64,000 bases of DNA, from the NCBI RefSeq assembly GCF_009208585.1, contig NZ_WFLN01000004.1:637526-701525 (forward strand), written 5' to 3'. Under the pieces are notes generated by a model, which was not told the DNA's origin, ran no database searches, and saw nothing but the letters and a program-made list of their open reading frames with translations. This DNA is from Fluviispira multicolorata. GTDB lineage: Bacteria; Bdellovibrionota_B; Oligoflexia; Silvanigrellales; Silvanigrellaceae. The first letter of the stretch is position 1, and each line of letters starts with the position of its first letter. Below, piece by piece: positions 1 to 8,229 of the stretch. Position numbers and translations under genes: made by a program.

Positions 1-300
1 AATGATCTCAGGTCTACCTGTTTTTGCATTAATAACAACAATAACTCCTTGGCTATTTGAAATAGAGTTTTTCCAATTATCATAAAACCCTGAAGAAATT
101 TTAACAAAAAAATATTTATCTTCTTTAAGCATTCCTGACTTAATATGAATATCTGCATCAATATTTTGAAATTTAAATTGTGAAATTGGTGCAGATAAAA
201 CATTTGAAAATGAATATTGAATAAAAGAATTCTCTATTTCATTAAGCATTTTATCAAAATTAAAACAACTTTTTATTTCATCTAATGAAATTATTTTCAT
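1..300 (-). CDS. Ornithine cyclodeaminase/mu-crystallin family protein (partial, N-terminal 100 residues)
   Basis: The reverse strand is open from the ATG at 300-298 to the window edge, so only the first 100 codons are visible. The translation has the N-terminal dimerisation and substrate-binding layout of the ornithine cyclodeaminase/mu-crystallin family, including the stretch KISSGFYDNW (about residues 67-76) and a following strand ending GVIVVINAKTGRPE. Family members are NAD(P)-dependent enzymes that cyclise ornithine or reduce or oxidise imino/amino acids. The substrate cannot be told from this fragment, and the Rossmann domain lies outside the window. The start codon overlaps the stop of the upstream aminotransferase as ATGA (300-297), so the two are almost certainly co-transcribed and translationally coupled. 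Confidence 0.8.
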   Translation of the reverse strand, partial: MKIISLDEIKSCFNFDKMLNEIENSFIQYSFSNVLSAPISQFKFQNIDADIHIKSGMLKEDKYFFVKISSGFYDNWKNSISNSQGVIVVINAKTGRPEII

Positions 301-1424
301 AATAAGTTTTCCGTTGTAATAAATCTTTTTAAACGCGATAAAGCTTCGGGCATATTCAATCGACCAAAACCGACTCTAAAATGATTATGGTCATGATCAA
401 AAATATCACCCGGTAATAATACAATTTTTTCTTTTATTCTCAATTCCTCACAAAAATCATAAACTGGACGTTTTAGTTTTAACTTTGGAAATGCAATACA
501 GCCACCCTTTGGAGAATACCATTCAAAGATAGAATCATGTTCTTGAAAAAAAGTGGATATTAACTTTAAATTATTATTAAGAATAGCTAAATTTCTTGAG
601 TAAATATAATCTTCATTTTGTAAAGATATAATAGATAAAATTTCACTTGGAGCACTGTTACATATTGATAAATAATGTTTCATATTTGAAATTTTTTTTA
701 ATAATTTTTTATCCTGCGTAGCTAACCAGCCAACTCTAAGTCCTGGCATTCCATAGGATTTAGACATGACTCCTAAGCTAATCCCTTTTTCATACTCAGA
801 GGCAATATAAGGCAGCTGATCAGTTTGATTCACTTCTAAACCACGATAAACCTCGTCTGAAAAAATATAAAGACCATGTTTTCTTGATAAATCGATTAAA
901 TATTTTAATTCTTCTTTTGAGATAATTGTCCCAGAAGGGTTATGTGGAAAATTAAAAATAATCATTTTTGTATTTGGTTTTATTAAAGTTGAAACTTCTG
1001 AGATATCAAAGAAACACTTTTTATTTAAAAATTTTAATTGAATTTCACTGACTTCACAAATATTATTAGGGATTTCTTTTAATGATTGATAGCAAGGTGA
1101 AAAAACAATAACATGATCATCTTTATTTAAAATTGTATTTAATGCAGCATAAATTCCTTCTTCTGCGCCTGAAAAAGTACATATATTTTCAGAGTAATTA
1201 TCCAAATTATATTTTTTATTTAATTCGTTTAATAAAATTGGATTTCCCAGTGGATAAGTATAACTTAATTTTAAATTATTCCAAATATCTAAGATTTCTG
1301 GTTTAGCTAATTTGATAATATCCTGCATTAAAAATGCTTCCATATCAGATCCAGAAAACATGATATCTGTCGAAAATTCTCTTTCAGATAGATAATCCTC
1401 TAGTTTAAAAAGTGGTAAATTCAT
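297..1424 (-). CDS. PLP-dependent class I/II aminotransferase
   Basis: This is a 375-residue fold-type I PLP enzyme that should be cytosolic. The Schiff-base lysine is K222 in MSKSYGMPGLRVGW. The Asp that contacts the pyridine nitrogen is in FSDEVYRGLE, and the Asn/Pro motif FNFPHNPSG is present, so the active site looks intact. The FSDEVYRGLE style resembles aminotransferases tied to arginine-derived or other small-metabolite pathways, but the substrate is not determined. It starts 2 nt after the stop of the regulator gene and overlaps the next gene by 4 nt, forming a three-gene operon with an ornithine-cyclodeaminase-family enzyme. The context suggests amino-acid interconversion, perhaps of basic or D-amino acids; that part is inference. 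Confidence 0.85.
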   Translation of the reverse strand: MNLPLFKLEDYLSEREFSTDIMFSGSDMEAFLMQDIIKLAKPEILDIWNNLKLSYTYPLGNPILLNELNKKYNLDNYSENICTFSGAEEGIYAALNTILNKDDHVIVFSPCYQSLKEIPNNICEVSEIQLKFLNKKCFFDISEVSTLIKPNTKMIIFNFPHNPSGTIISKEELKYLIDLSRKHGLYIFSDEVYRGLEVNQTDQLPYIASEYEKGISLGVMSKSYGMPGLRVGWLATQDKKLLKKISNMKHYLSICNSAPSEILSIISLQNEDYIYSRNLAILNNNLKLISTFFQEHDSIFEWYSPKGGCIAFPKLKLKRPVYDFCEELRIKEKIVLLPGDIFDHDHNHFRVGFGRLNMPEALSRLKRFITTENLL

Positions 1425-1426
1425 AT

Positions 1427-2026
1427 TTAGTGCTCTTCTTTTTCATTTAAATAGTTATAAATAGTTGCTCTTGATAGTTTTAATATTTTTGCAATATAAT
1501 CTTTAGAGTTTTTGGCTTTAAAAGCACCTTTTTTTTGAAGATCTATAATTAATTCTTTTTTTTCTTCTTTATTTATAGAATTTAATATTTTTCCTTTTGA
1601 TTTAAGATTTTCATTGACATAAACATTAATTTTTTCTCTCCAATCATCTTTAAAAATAAAAGATTCTGATTTTTCATAACTAGATTTTCCAATAAATAGT
1701 TCAATCGTATTTGCTAAGTTATTTAAGATAGAAAGATCAAAGTTTAGGCACATCAAAAATTTTGGTTCATTTTTATCTTCAATTACAATACTAATTGATT
1801 TTAAAACTTTTCCATCAAAATTTATTTTCTCATAGGGTCCAATGACTTTTTTTGAATGTTCAAATGAAATGTCATCTAAAACAGAATCATCGCCGACTTC
1901 TCGATTTGAAAAATCATTGCCTAAATAAATTATTTTTTTAGTAATAATATCGTGAATTACAACTTCAAGTTGTGGGTAAAAAAGCAGTTCTATTGCCTTA
2001 GCAATATTGAGATATTGATTGAGCAT
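1427..2026 (-). CDS. YheO/DauR-type transcriptional regulator (PAS-like + HTH)
   Basis: This 199-residue protein has the architecture of the YheO/DauR family. Residues ~1-125 form a PAS-like domain that begins with a family-typical VVIHDI stretch. The C-terminal ~50 residues form a helix-turn-helix ending in KILKLSRATIYNYL. Some relatives (DauR) control D-arginine use. As the first gene of an operon with an aminotransferase and an ornithine-cyclodeaminase-like enzyme, it probably senses an amino acid and controls its own operon. The ATG at 2026-2024 sits 4 nt from a perfect AGGAGG on the reverse strand (2036-2031). A strong promoter (2044-2073) and a palindrome (2079-2098) lie directly upstream, which fits autoregulation. 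The effector molecule is unknown. Confidence 0.85.
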   Translation of the reverse strand: MLNQYLNIAKAIELLFYPQLEVVIHDIITKKIIYLGNDFSNREVGDDSVLDDISFEHSKKVIGPYEKINFDGKVLKSISIVIEDKNEPKFLMCLNFDLSILNNLANTIELFIGKSSYEKSESFIFKDDWREKINVYVNENLKSKGKILNSINKEEKKELIIDLQKKGAFKAKNSKDYIAKILKLSRATIYNYLNEKEEH

Positions 2027-2043
2027 ACCCCCTCCTTTTATAC

Positions 2044-2073
2044 ATTATATTCTAATTTATATTTTTTTGTCAA
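2044..2073 (-). promoter_or_regulatory. Near-consensus sigma-70 promoter of the regulator operon
   Basis: On the reverse strand TTGACA (2073-2068) is followed after 18 nt by TATAAT (2049-2044). Both hexamers match the sigma-70 consensus perfectly. Transcription should begin near 2037, giving a leader of only about 10 nt that carries little more than the AGGAGG ribosome binding site. A promoter this strong usually needs a repressor, and the adjacent palindrome at 2079-2098 is a natural candidate site. Confidence 0.75.
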
Positions 2074-2078
2074 TATTT

Positions 2079-2098
2079 TTTAGTACTCAAATACTAAA
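2079..2098. promoter_or_regulatory. Palindromic operator candidate between divergent promoters
   Basis: TTTAGTA and TACTAAA form a perfect 7-bp inverted repeat around a 6-nt centre (CTCAAA). It lies 5 bp upstream of the -35 box of the leftward regulator operon. It is also 4 bp upstream of a rightward TATAAT (2103-2108), so it could control both directions. The natural ligand would be the regulator encoded at 1427-2026, but this is inferred from position only. Confidence 0.45.
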
Positions 2099-2161
2099 TA
2101 AGTATAATAATTTGATAATATTGAATTAAAACACAGAAAAACAAATATTACTTAGGGATAT

Positions 2162-2236
2162 ATGAAGTTAAAACAGAAAATCGATAAAAAGAAAGCGATT
2201 ACAAGAGATATGTCAAAAGAGAGTCCTCTTTTATAA
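2162..2236 (+). CDS. Possible 24-residue small protein or leader peptide
   Basis: This short open frame (MKLKQKIDKK... ending SKESPLL) has a good AGGG ribosome binding site 4 nt before its ATG. It is preceded by a rightward TATAAT at 2103-2108, although no good -35 box accompanies that hexamer. The peptide is lysine-rich and highly charged, with no membrane segment. Its 3' end runs into a small hairpin (2215-2232) upstream of the DoxX gene. It may be a genuine small protein, a leader peptide for doxX, or chance. I do not recognise it. Confidence 0.3.
   Translation: MKLKQKIDKKKAITRDMSKESPLL
2215..2232 (+). terminator. Weak hairpin, possible attenuator or terminator
   Basis: AAAAGAG and CTCTTTT pair perfectly around the loop AGTC. 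The right arm ends in a T-run, as in a minimal intrinsic terminator, but the stem holds only four G/C bases in total across both arms. It overlaps the end of the 24-codon ORF and lies 63 nt before the doxX start, so it could partly terminate readthrough into doxX. Confidence 0.25.
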
Positions 2237-2294
2237 ATGCAAAGTATTTTATTATGAAGTGAATGAAAAGGATTTTACTAAGAAGGAGAGTTTT

Positions 2295-2678
2295 ATGAAA
2301 AATAAAGTTGTTATGATTGTGCAAATTCTATTGGGATTGATTTTTTTTGTTTTTGGATTAAATGGCTTTTTTCATTTTCTACCTATGTCCAATAGTATGC
2401 CTATTGCAGCAAGCGGATTTATGGGCGCTTTAATTTCAACAGGATACATGTTTTCTCTTATAAAAGGAGTTGAAGTCGTCGGAGGGTTTTTGCTTTTGAC
2501 CAATATGTGGGTTCCATTGTCTCTCGCCATACTGGCGCCCAATGTTGTGAATATTGTCCTGTTTCATACTTTCCTAGCTCCCTCAGGATTACCGATAGCA
2601 ATTGCTGTTTTAATCTTTGAACTCTTCTTAGCATGGTCATATCGTAAGCGCTATTCATCAATGCTTTCAAGAAAATAA
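2295..2678 (+). CDS. DoxX family membrane protein
   Basis: This 127-residue protein has four hydrophobic segments and little else, matching the DoxX/DoxD-like family of small inner-membrane proteins. Some relatives are linked to redox homeostasis; the biochemical role is generally unknown. I start it at the ATG at 2295 because AAGGAG (2283-2288) is correctly spaced before it. An upstream in-frame GTG at 2259 would add a charged tail that includes the ribosome binding site itself. A second short frame (2262-2298, MKRILLRRRVL) ends in TGA overlapping this ATG, so translational coupling is possible. Confidence 0.75.
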   Translation: MKNKVVMIVQILLGLIFFVFGLNGFFHFLPMSNSMPIAASGFMGALISTGYMFSLIKGVEVVGGFLLLTNMWVPLSLAILAPNVVNIVLFHTFLAPSGLPIAIAVLIFELFLAWSYRKRYSSMLSRK

Positions 2679-2760
2679 TAATTTATAATTTCACTCATGA
2701 TCTCTATTTTTTCTCCACTCCAATAAAAAAAAATTTAATTCGCTTTTTTTTTAATTATCT

Positions 2761-2788
2761 GTAAACTATATTGAATTACGTAGTTTAC
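2761..2788. repeat. 8-bp inverted repeat upstream of the S10 peptidase gene
   Basis: GTAAACTA (2761-2768) and TAGTTTAC (2781-2788) are perfect inverted copies separated by 12 nt, about 50 nt before the peptidase start codon. The right arm runs into CTTTTGTTT. The element could therefore be a weak terminator for doxX or a regulator-binding site for the peptidase gene. The sequence alone does not decide. Confidence 0.35.
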
Positions 2789-2840
2789 TTTTGTTTAATA
2801 AATATATTTTGCACAAAAATCATTTTAAGGAGTTCTGAAA

Positions 2841-4733
2841 ATGTTTATTTATTCTAAAACTCGCAAGCAAATTATGGTGATTACAATAAGTTTTTTATCA
2901 CTGTCTTCATGTGGAAAAAAAGCTGGAGATACTTTGATACAATTAGAAAAAACAAACTCACTTTCAGAATTAAGTGTTGAAAAAAGCTCGGGCATAGATA
3001 AATCTTATAATGATAAAGTTATTTATGGAGGAAGACCTGATGACTTTGTTATTGATACAAATGAGGGAACTGCAATAACGCAGCATACGGCAAACATTAA
3101 TGGTGAAAAAATAAAATACACTGCAAAAGCAGGTCATCTTGTTACTGTAGATCCAGATTCTTCAAAGCCAAATGCAAAAATATTTTATATAGCATTTATG
3201 GCAAATGAAGAAAATGCGGCAACGAGACCTGTTACTTTTATATATAATGGCGGACCAGGTTCGGCGGCTGTATGGTTATTATTGGGTTCGTTTTCTCCAG
3301 TTAGAATAAAAACATCAATGCCAGATTTTACACCCCCAGCTCCATATACAATAGAAGAAAATCCAGACAGTTTACTTGATAAAACAGATCTTATTTTTAT
3401 AAATCCTGTTGGCACAGGTTACTCTACTGCAATTTCTCCATATAAAAATAGAGATTTTTGGGGTGTTGATCAAGATGCAGCATCATTAACAGCATTTATA
3501 AAGCGCTACTTAACTAAATATGAACGTTGGAATTCGCCAAAATTTTTAATGGGTGAATCTTATGGAACTCCAAGAAGTGCAGTCGCATCATTTATGCTCC
3601 ATAAAGATGGAATTGATTTAAATGGTATCACAATGATTTCTTCCATTTTAGATTATAGCAAGTGGGGAAATCCGGAAGGAATTTTACCTACATTAGCCGC
3701 TAATGCTTGGTATCATCATAAAACTCTTTATAATGCAAAGCTGCCGGAGTATATGAATACAGTTATTGATTTTTCCAGCAAATCATATGGTCCATTTATG
3801 AGTGAATGGCAAAAAAATTACTTCCAATTTTATAACTTAGTATATGAAAATCCAGATTTCTTTTTGAAAATGCATATCGAAAGAATTTTAAAAGAAGTAC
3901 AAAGCTATGAAGAACTTATTAATGAACTGGCACAAGGCAATCAAAAGGAATGGGAGTTATCAGAAGAATTAAAAGTTTTATTAAATAATTTAGTACCCAT
4001 GAATGATATGATGGCATTAACTGCTGGAAGCTATATTGGAATTTCACCCTCAGTTATCAAGTCGCAAAGTGAACTTATTTTTGGTAAAAGACCTCTTGTA
4101 AATTTAGAAGACTTTGCAATTGATAATTTACTTATTAAAGAAGGAAAAGCAATTGGTATATATGATGGAAGAGCAACTGGAATAAATACAGGAATTGCAA
4201 AAAATATAAGAGAATTATTAAGCAGAGACCCTTCAATTGTGAATGTGCAGGGAGCCTATACAGTTGGATGGAATTTATATTTAAATGAATTAAAATATAG
4301 TTCACAATCAACATTTCAAAGCATGAATAAATATGTTGGAAAATATTGGGACTACAAACATATTGATCCAACAGGAGTGAATAGAGGCGGTAATACGGAA
4401 GAAACGGGTGGCCTTTATACTGCAGGAGATTTAGCAGCAACAATGAGTGTTAATCCAGATTTAAAGGTTTTTCAAGCAAGTGGTTACTTCGATTCAGTAA
4501 CTCCATTTTTTCAAACGGATCTTGACTTAGCAGGAATGGATCTTGATTCTTCATTGCGTAAAAATATTCTAAATAAAAAGTACCCTTCAGGGCATATGAT
4601 TTATTTGGATGGAAAATCTCGCACTGCAATGAAACATGATTTATCAAAATTTTATCAAAGTGCAACTCACGATAAAAAAGCAATGCAACGAATTTTGAAC
4701 TTACAAAGTAAGACCTTAAATATACTTAGATAA
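2841..4733 (+). CDS. Peptidase S10 family serine carboxypeptidase, putative lipoprotein
   Basis: This 630-residue exported alpha/beta-hydrolase peptidase would remove C-terminal residues from peptides in the periplasm or at the cell surface. The N-terminus is a lipoprotein signal (hydrophobic stretch then LSSC, Cys at ~24). The substrate-carboxylate motif NGGPGSAAVW and the nucleophile motif GESYG (Ser240) are present. Asp551 (GYFDSVTP) and His585 (SGHMIY) complete a plausible catalytic triad, so the enzyme should be active. Length and motif order fit bacterial S10 members. The ATG follows AAGGAG with a 9-nt spacer. It is alone in its transcription unit, with a decayed chemoreceptor downstream. 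S10 enzymes usually prefer acidic pH, and a role in digesting external protein is an inference. Confidence 0.9.
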   Translation: MFIYSKTRKQIMVITISFLSLSSCGKKAGDTLIQLEKTNSLSELSVEKSSGIDKSYNDKVIYGGRPDDFVIDTNEGTAITQHTANINGEKIKYTAKAGHLVTVDPDSSKPNAKIFYIAFMANEENAATRPVTFIYNGGPGSAAVWLLLGSFSPVRIKTSMPDFTPPAPYTIEENPDSLLDKTDLIFINPVGTGYSTAISPYKNRDFWGVDQDAASLTAFIKRYLTKYERWNSPKFLMGESYGTPRSAVASFMLHKDGIDLNGITMISSILDYSKWGNPEGILPTLAANAWYHHKTLYNAKLPEYMNTVIDFSSKSYGPFMSEWQKNYFQFYNLVYENPDFFLKMHIERILKEVQSYEELINELAQGNQKEWELSEELKVLLNNLVPMNDMMALTAGSYIGISPSVIKSQSELIFGKRPLVNLEDFAIDNLLIKEGKAIGIYDGRATGINTGIAKNIRELLSRDPSIVNVQGAYTVGWNLYLNELKYSSQSTFQSMNKYVGKYWDYKHIDPTGVNRGGNTEETGGLYTAGDLAATMSVNPDLKVFQASGYFDSVTPFFQTDLDLAGMDLDSSLRKNILNKKYPSGHMIYLDGKSRTAMKHDLSKFYQSATHDKKAMQRILNLQSKTLNILR

Positions 4734-4777
4734 ATGCTTTTATATATTGAAAAAATTTTAGTTTTATAGGGAATGTC

Positions 4778-5750
4778 TTGTTGCAATATTTTAGACGAAT
4801 AAAACATTTATCACTTCATACAAAAATATTTATATTAAGCATTGGAAGTGTATTAATAGCTTTTATTACTTCCATCATTCTTGCAACAAATAATTTTAAC
4901 TTACAAGAAAATTTTTTAAAAGAAAAACTTTTACTTGTTACTCAAGATCTTTCTAAATCAATTCAAGAACAATACAAATGGATTAATGAAACTATTGAAT
5001 GAAAATTCTTAGAAAATAAATCAAAAGGGTTTCTACAAGTTAACTTTCAAGACGCAAAACTTGATGAACAATTGTCAATTATTACTAAAGAAAAGACTTA
5101 CTCAACTATATTTACCACTTTAATTTATAATTACCGAAATGAACCAATCGGTGTTAGAAAATAAAAAGAAAGTGAATCACGGTAAAGAGATTATAAATAA
5201 AATGATTAATTCAATTGAGCATATTAAATCAAGTAATGAAAACATTATTAGAGAAGTTATACAAGGAAATAATAGAATATCAGAAATTGTTAAAGTCATT
5301 TCAGAAATCGAGAATAAAACAAAAATTATTAATACCATTGTATTTCAAACAAAACTCTTATCATTTAATGCATCTGTAGAAGCCGCTCGAGCTGGCGAAT
5401 ATGGTAGAGGATTTTCCGTTGTTACTGAAGAAGTTGGTAATTTAGCACAAATGAGTGGAAATGCTTCAAAAGAAATATCAACAATGCTGCAATCAAGCAT
5501 TGATAAAGTAAAAAATATAATAGAAGAGACGAAAGAAAATATTGAAAATATTTTGAATATCTCAAAAAATGCTATGAATAAGTTGGACACTGTCACCCAT
5601 AATAATGCTCTAATTGCACAAAAATCAGCTGTAAATGCAGAAGAATTACTTAAAAAAAGTTATGAAATTGAAGAAATGTCAAATAAGTTACTTAAGATAA
5701 TTAGAGGTACAGAAATCACAAACAAATCAGATATTTCAACAAATGAATAA
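4778..5750 (+). pseudogene. Degenerate methyl-accepting chemotaxis protein
   Basis: Two fragments of one chemoreceptor remain. The first, from a TTG at 4778, encodes a cytoplasmic start, one membrane segment and the beginning of a periplasmic sensor, then hits an in-frame TGA at 5000-5002. Past the TGA the same frame continues to read as sensor sequence, ending in YNYRNEPIGVR near 5157. The signalling hairpin tip is then found in the +1 frame (5139-5750), with the recognisable core NASVEAARAGEYGRGFSVV. The second membrane segment and HAMP domain are missing. The locus therefore carries a nonsense codon and a frameshifting internal deletion: about 324 codons against 500-650 for a usual receptor. 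The 203-codon 3' part could in principle be made as a soluble signalling fragment, but I expect it is dead. Confidence 0.8.
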
Positions 5751-5760
5751 TTAAAAAATT

Positions 5761-6696
5761 TTAAAAATAGTAAAATAAAGGAATAAAAATTGGCACTAAT
5801 ACTGACATTATCACACCACAGATAAGAGCCAATGGAACATACTCATTGCCACAGTGTTTCTCAATCAAAGGTAAAGCAACATCCATTGCCGTTGCTCCTG
5901 ATATTCCAATAGCTTCATGGCTTCTATTTACTTTTGAAAGAATTGGAAGAAGAAACAATGCGAGTATTTCTCTAAATAAATCACAAAGGAAAGCTGTAGA
6001 TGCTAAAACGGGTTCATTCAACTTAGAAAAAAGAACTCCTGATAAAGAATACCAACCAAAACCTGATGATAAAGAGAGAGCGTTCTTTAAAGATATATCT
6101 AAAAATAGAGACGCAATAGCTGCTCCAATTAAAGAGGCAATTACTGTTAAAAATGCTATTATTAAACTTGTTTTTTGTAAGAAGATATGACGAAAACTGA
6201 TTTTTGTCATTGCTAATTTTATGCCTATTAGAAAAATCATAAAGCATAAGAGAAGTGTAACTATGCGATCATGATCAAATAAAGGTAATAAGTCATAAAA
6301 ACTAGTTGAACAACCGAGTAGAACACAGGAGCATAAAAGTAAAGGATCTTTAATGTATTCAAAAATTTGTATACCTTTTTTGCTCTTTTTGGGAGTATTT
6401 ATTTTTTGATTATCAGGAATTCTTATTAATTTTTTAAAAATAAATATAAATAAGACTATAAAAAATGAGGTGCTAAAAGCTAATATGACAGCATTCAGGC
6501 CCAGAACAATAATTTTATCTAGTATATTTGGAACCTTGCCAATACTTAAACCCATCAAGTAGAGAAGTGTAAATAGACAAATATTAATAGAAGGATTAAT
6601 TATTTTAGTTGAAATTCCAGTTCGTAATCTGGGAAAATTAATTCCGATAAAAAACGAAAAAAATAATGGAATTAAACTTTCTAAAACAAGCGCCAT
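5761..6696 (-). CDS. lysO: LysO family lysine exporter
   Basis: This 311-residue polytopic inner-membrane protein has about eight to ten hydrophobic segments. It matches the LysO (YbjE, DUF340) family, which exports L-lysine and toxic analogues such as thialysine. The family-typical C-terminal half is clear: SSGFGWYSLSGVLF, the segment with LFREILALFLLP, and SGATAMDVALP. The N-terminal half is also present, so this is the fused full-length form (E. coli LysO is about 300 residues). No strong ribosome binding site precedes the ATG at 6696. I looked for a lysine riboswitch in the 339-nt upstream gap and did not find a convincing one. The gene converges on the broken chemoreceptor with a 10-nt gap. 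Confidence 0.85.
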   Translation of the reverse strand: MALVLESLIPLFFSFFIGINFPRLRTGISTKIINPSINICLFTLLYLMGLSIGKVPNILDKIIVLGLNAVILAFSTSFFIVLFIFIFKKLIRIPDNQKINTPKKSKKGIQIFEYIKDPLLLCSCVLLGCSTSFYDLLPLFDHDRIVTLLLCFMIFLIGIKLAMTKISFRHIFLQKTSLIIAFLTVIASLIGAAIASLFLDISLKNALSLSSGFGWYSLSGVLFSKLNEPVLASTAFLCDLFREILALFLLPILSKVNRSHEAIGISGATAMDVALPLIEKHCGNEYVPLALICGVIMSVLVPIFIPLFYYF

Positions 6697-7035
6697 AGTA
6701 GACTAAACCTTCGATATTAATTTTTATATATTTAAAATTCAATGTAATTCATTCAGAGGAAAATTCTATATTTATCAATTTTATACTTACTGAAATGACC
6801 ATTCAATTATCTAAGCGTTTTCTAACGCCTGATCCATAAAAACTCAATTACAACTTACTCTTTGCAATGTCAATATTTATAGAGTTAAGGCTGATATTGC
6901 ACCTAATATGGGCATATGCAAGTAAAATATGACTAAAAAGCATAAAATATAATATACTGTAATTATAAGATTTTTAAAAAAAACAGCTCATTTGCTCGCA
7001 AACTCTTTAAGTGATGATGCGATTTAGTATTATTC
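6697..7035. other. Intergenic region upstream of lysO
   Basis: This 339-nt stretch lies between lysO and the LRR gene, both leftward. It must hold the lysO promoter and the 3' end of the LRR transcript. I see a short 5-bp hairpin GCGTT-TTCT-AACGC at 6815-6828 and otherwise AT-rich sequence with no credible ORF, tRNA or riboswitch. Confidence 0.5.
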
Positions 7036-8229
7036 TTAATTGTTTAATATATATTTAACAAATGGATTACCGCTTAAATCATATTCCTCTCTACCAAGAA
7101 TATTGATTAATGCTGAAATAGGAAGGTTATATAGTTTATTATTTTCCAGCTTAACCATTTTTAAGTAACTTAAATTGTTAAATATATTTTCAGGTAAAGT
7201 TTTTAGTTGATTGTCAGAAAGTGAAATGTAAGTTAGATCTTTCATATTTGCAAAAGCATTCTCAGGAATTTCATATAAATTATTTGAAGAAAGTCCAATG
7301 CTTATTAATTTTTTTAACTCAGAAATATCTAATGGAAAGACTGTTAAATAATTATTTGATAGTTCTATTAATTTAAGACTAACTAAACTTTTAAACAAAT
7401 TAATGGGAAAATTATTTAATTTATTATCATTTAATGTTAACATTTCTAAATATTTTAGATTATTAAATATACTACTCGATAAATTATGTAATGAATTATG
7501 ATGTAAAAAAAGCCACTTTAAAGATTTAAAGTTATCAAAAACTCCTAATGGTAAACTCTTAATGTGATTATAAGATACATCTATCACTTTTAAATTATGA
7601 AAACCAGAGATAGGACTGAGATCAACAATACCTCGATTTGATAGATTAATTGCAGTTAGAGTTGATGGATCTTGCATATCAAAATTTAGTGAAATTAAAT
7701 TGGCTGTTTTATATGAGTCAGTCATGCTGTTTATTTCATTTAACCAGTATTTAAAAGTATAATTTATTAAAATAGAAAAATTGGAGACAATTTTATTATC
7801 AGTATTAAGAATATCAAATTTACAATTTACTGCAGTATTTAACTTTACATTAGTGGGCATTAATTTTATTTGAGATTGAGATATATAAAAAGAAAATTTA
7901 CTGCAGATTAAATCTTGATTTAGTGCTGATATTATAGTAAATTTAGGATTATAATTATTGTTATAGCTCTGTTTTAGTGATATTGGAATAGAAAAGTCTC
8001 TTAATTGACTTGATAAACCTGTTACTCCTCCATACGTGGCTTTTCCAATATTATCCTGCGCATTTTTTGCGACCATGATGCCATGAAATTCTTCAATTAA
8101 ATAAATAGACAGATCATACATATCTAAAGATATAAAATCTGTCTTTGATTCTTGGGCAAATAGAGAGTTTACTTTTAAAGTAAATAACATAAGAATAAAT
8201 GTTTTTTTTAAATAAAATTTTCTAGACAT
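7036..8229 (-). CDS. Secreted leucine-rich-repeat protein
   Basis: This 397-residue protein has a Sec signal peptide (basic start, hydrophobic core, probable cleavage after LFA near residue 25). A ~165-residue N-terminal domain follows that I do not recognise. Then come about eight leucine-rich repeats of 23-24 residues with the consensus LxxLxLxxNxLxxLPxxxFxxL, beginning at LTAINLSNRGI and ending at the NPF-containing cap. The repeat type is the typical extracellular one seen in adhesins, internalin-like and Toll-receptor-like solenoids. There is no membrane anchor, so it is periplasmic, surface-bound or released. AAGGAT precedes the ATG. The gene is isolated. A binding role toward host or prey surfaces is inferred from the fold, not shown. 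Confidence 0.8.
   Translation of the reverse strand: MSRKFYLKKTFILMLFTLKVNSLFAQESKTDFISLDMYDLSIYLIEEFHGIMVAKNAQDNIGKATYGGVTGLSSQLRDFSIPISLKQSYNNNYNPKFTIISALNQDLICSKFSFYISQSQIKLMPTNVKLNTAVNCKFDILNTDNKIVSNFSILINYTFKYWLNEINSMTDSYKTANLISLNFDMQDPSTLTAINLSNRGIVDLSPISGFHNLKVIDVSYNHIKSLPLGVFDNFKSLKWLFLHHNSLHNLSSSIFNNLKYLEMLTLNDNKLNNFPINLFKSLVSLKLIELSNNYLTVFPLDISELKKLISIGLSSNNLYEIPENAFANMKDLTYISLSDNQLKTLPENIFNNLSYLKMVKLENNKLYNLPISALINILGREEYDLSGNPFVKYILNN

Noticed and set aside
2259..2294. Longer doxX start at GTG 2259
   Set aside because: The extension is charged and contains the ribosome binding site that serves the ATG at 2295.
2700..2760. Poly-A then poly-T stretch after doxX as a terminator
   Set aside because: The stem would be almost entirely A-T pairs with an irregular centre, too weak to call.
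5846..6190. 114-codon forward ORF inside lysO
   Set aside because: It is a shadow of the reverse-strand membrane protein with no ribosome binding site or family resemblance.
6697..7035. Lysine riboswitch upstream of lysO
   Set aside because: The reverse strand has AGGTGC and a CGAAGG, but the other L-box elements (the AGTA loop and the paired helices) could not be placed, so I do not call it.
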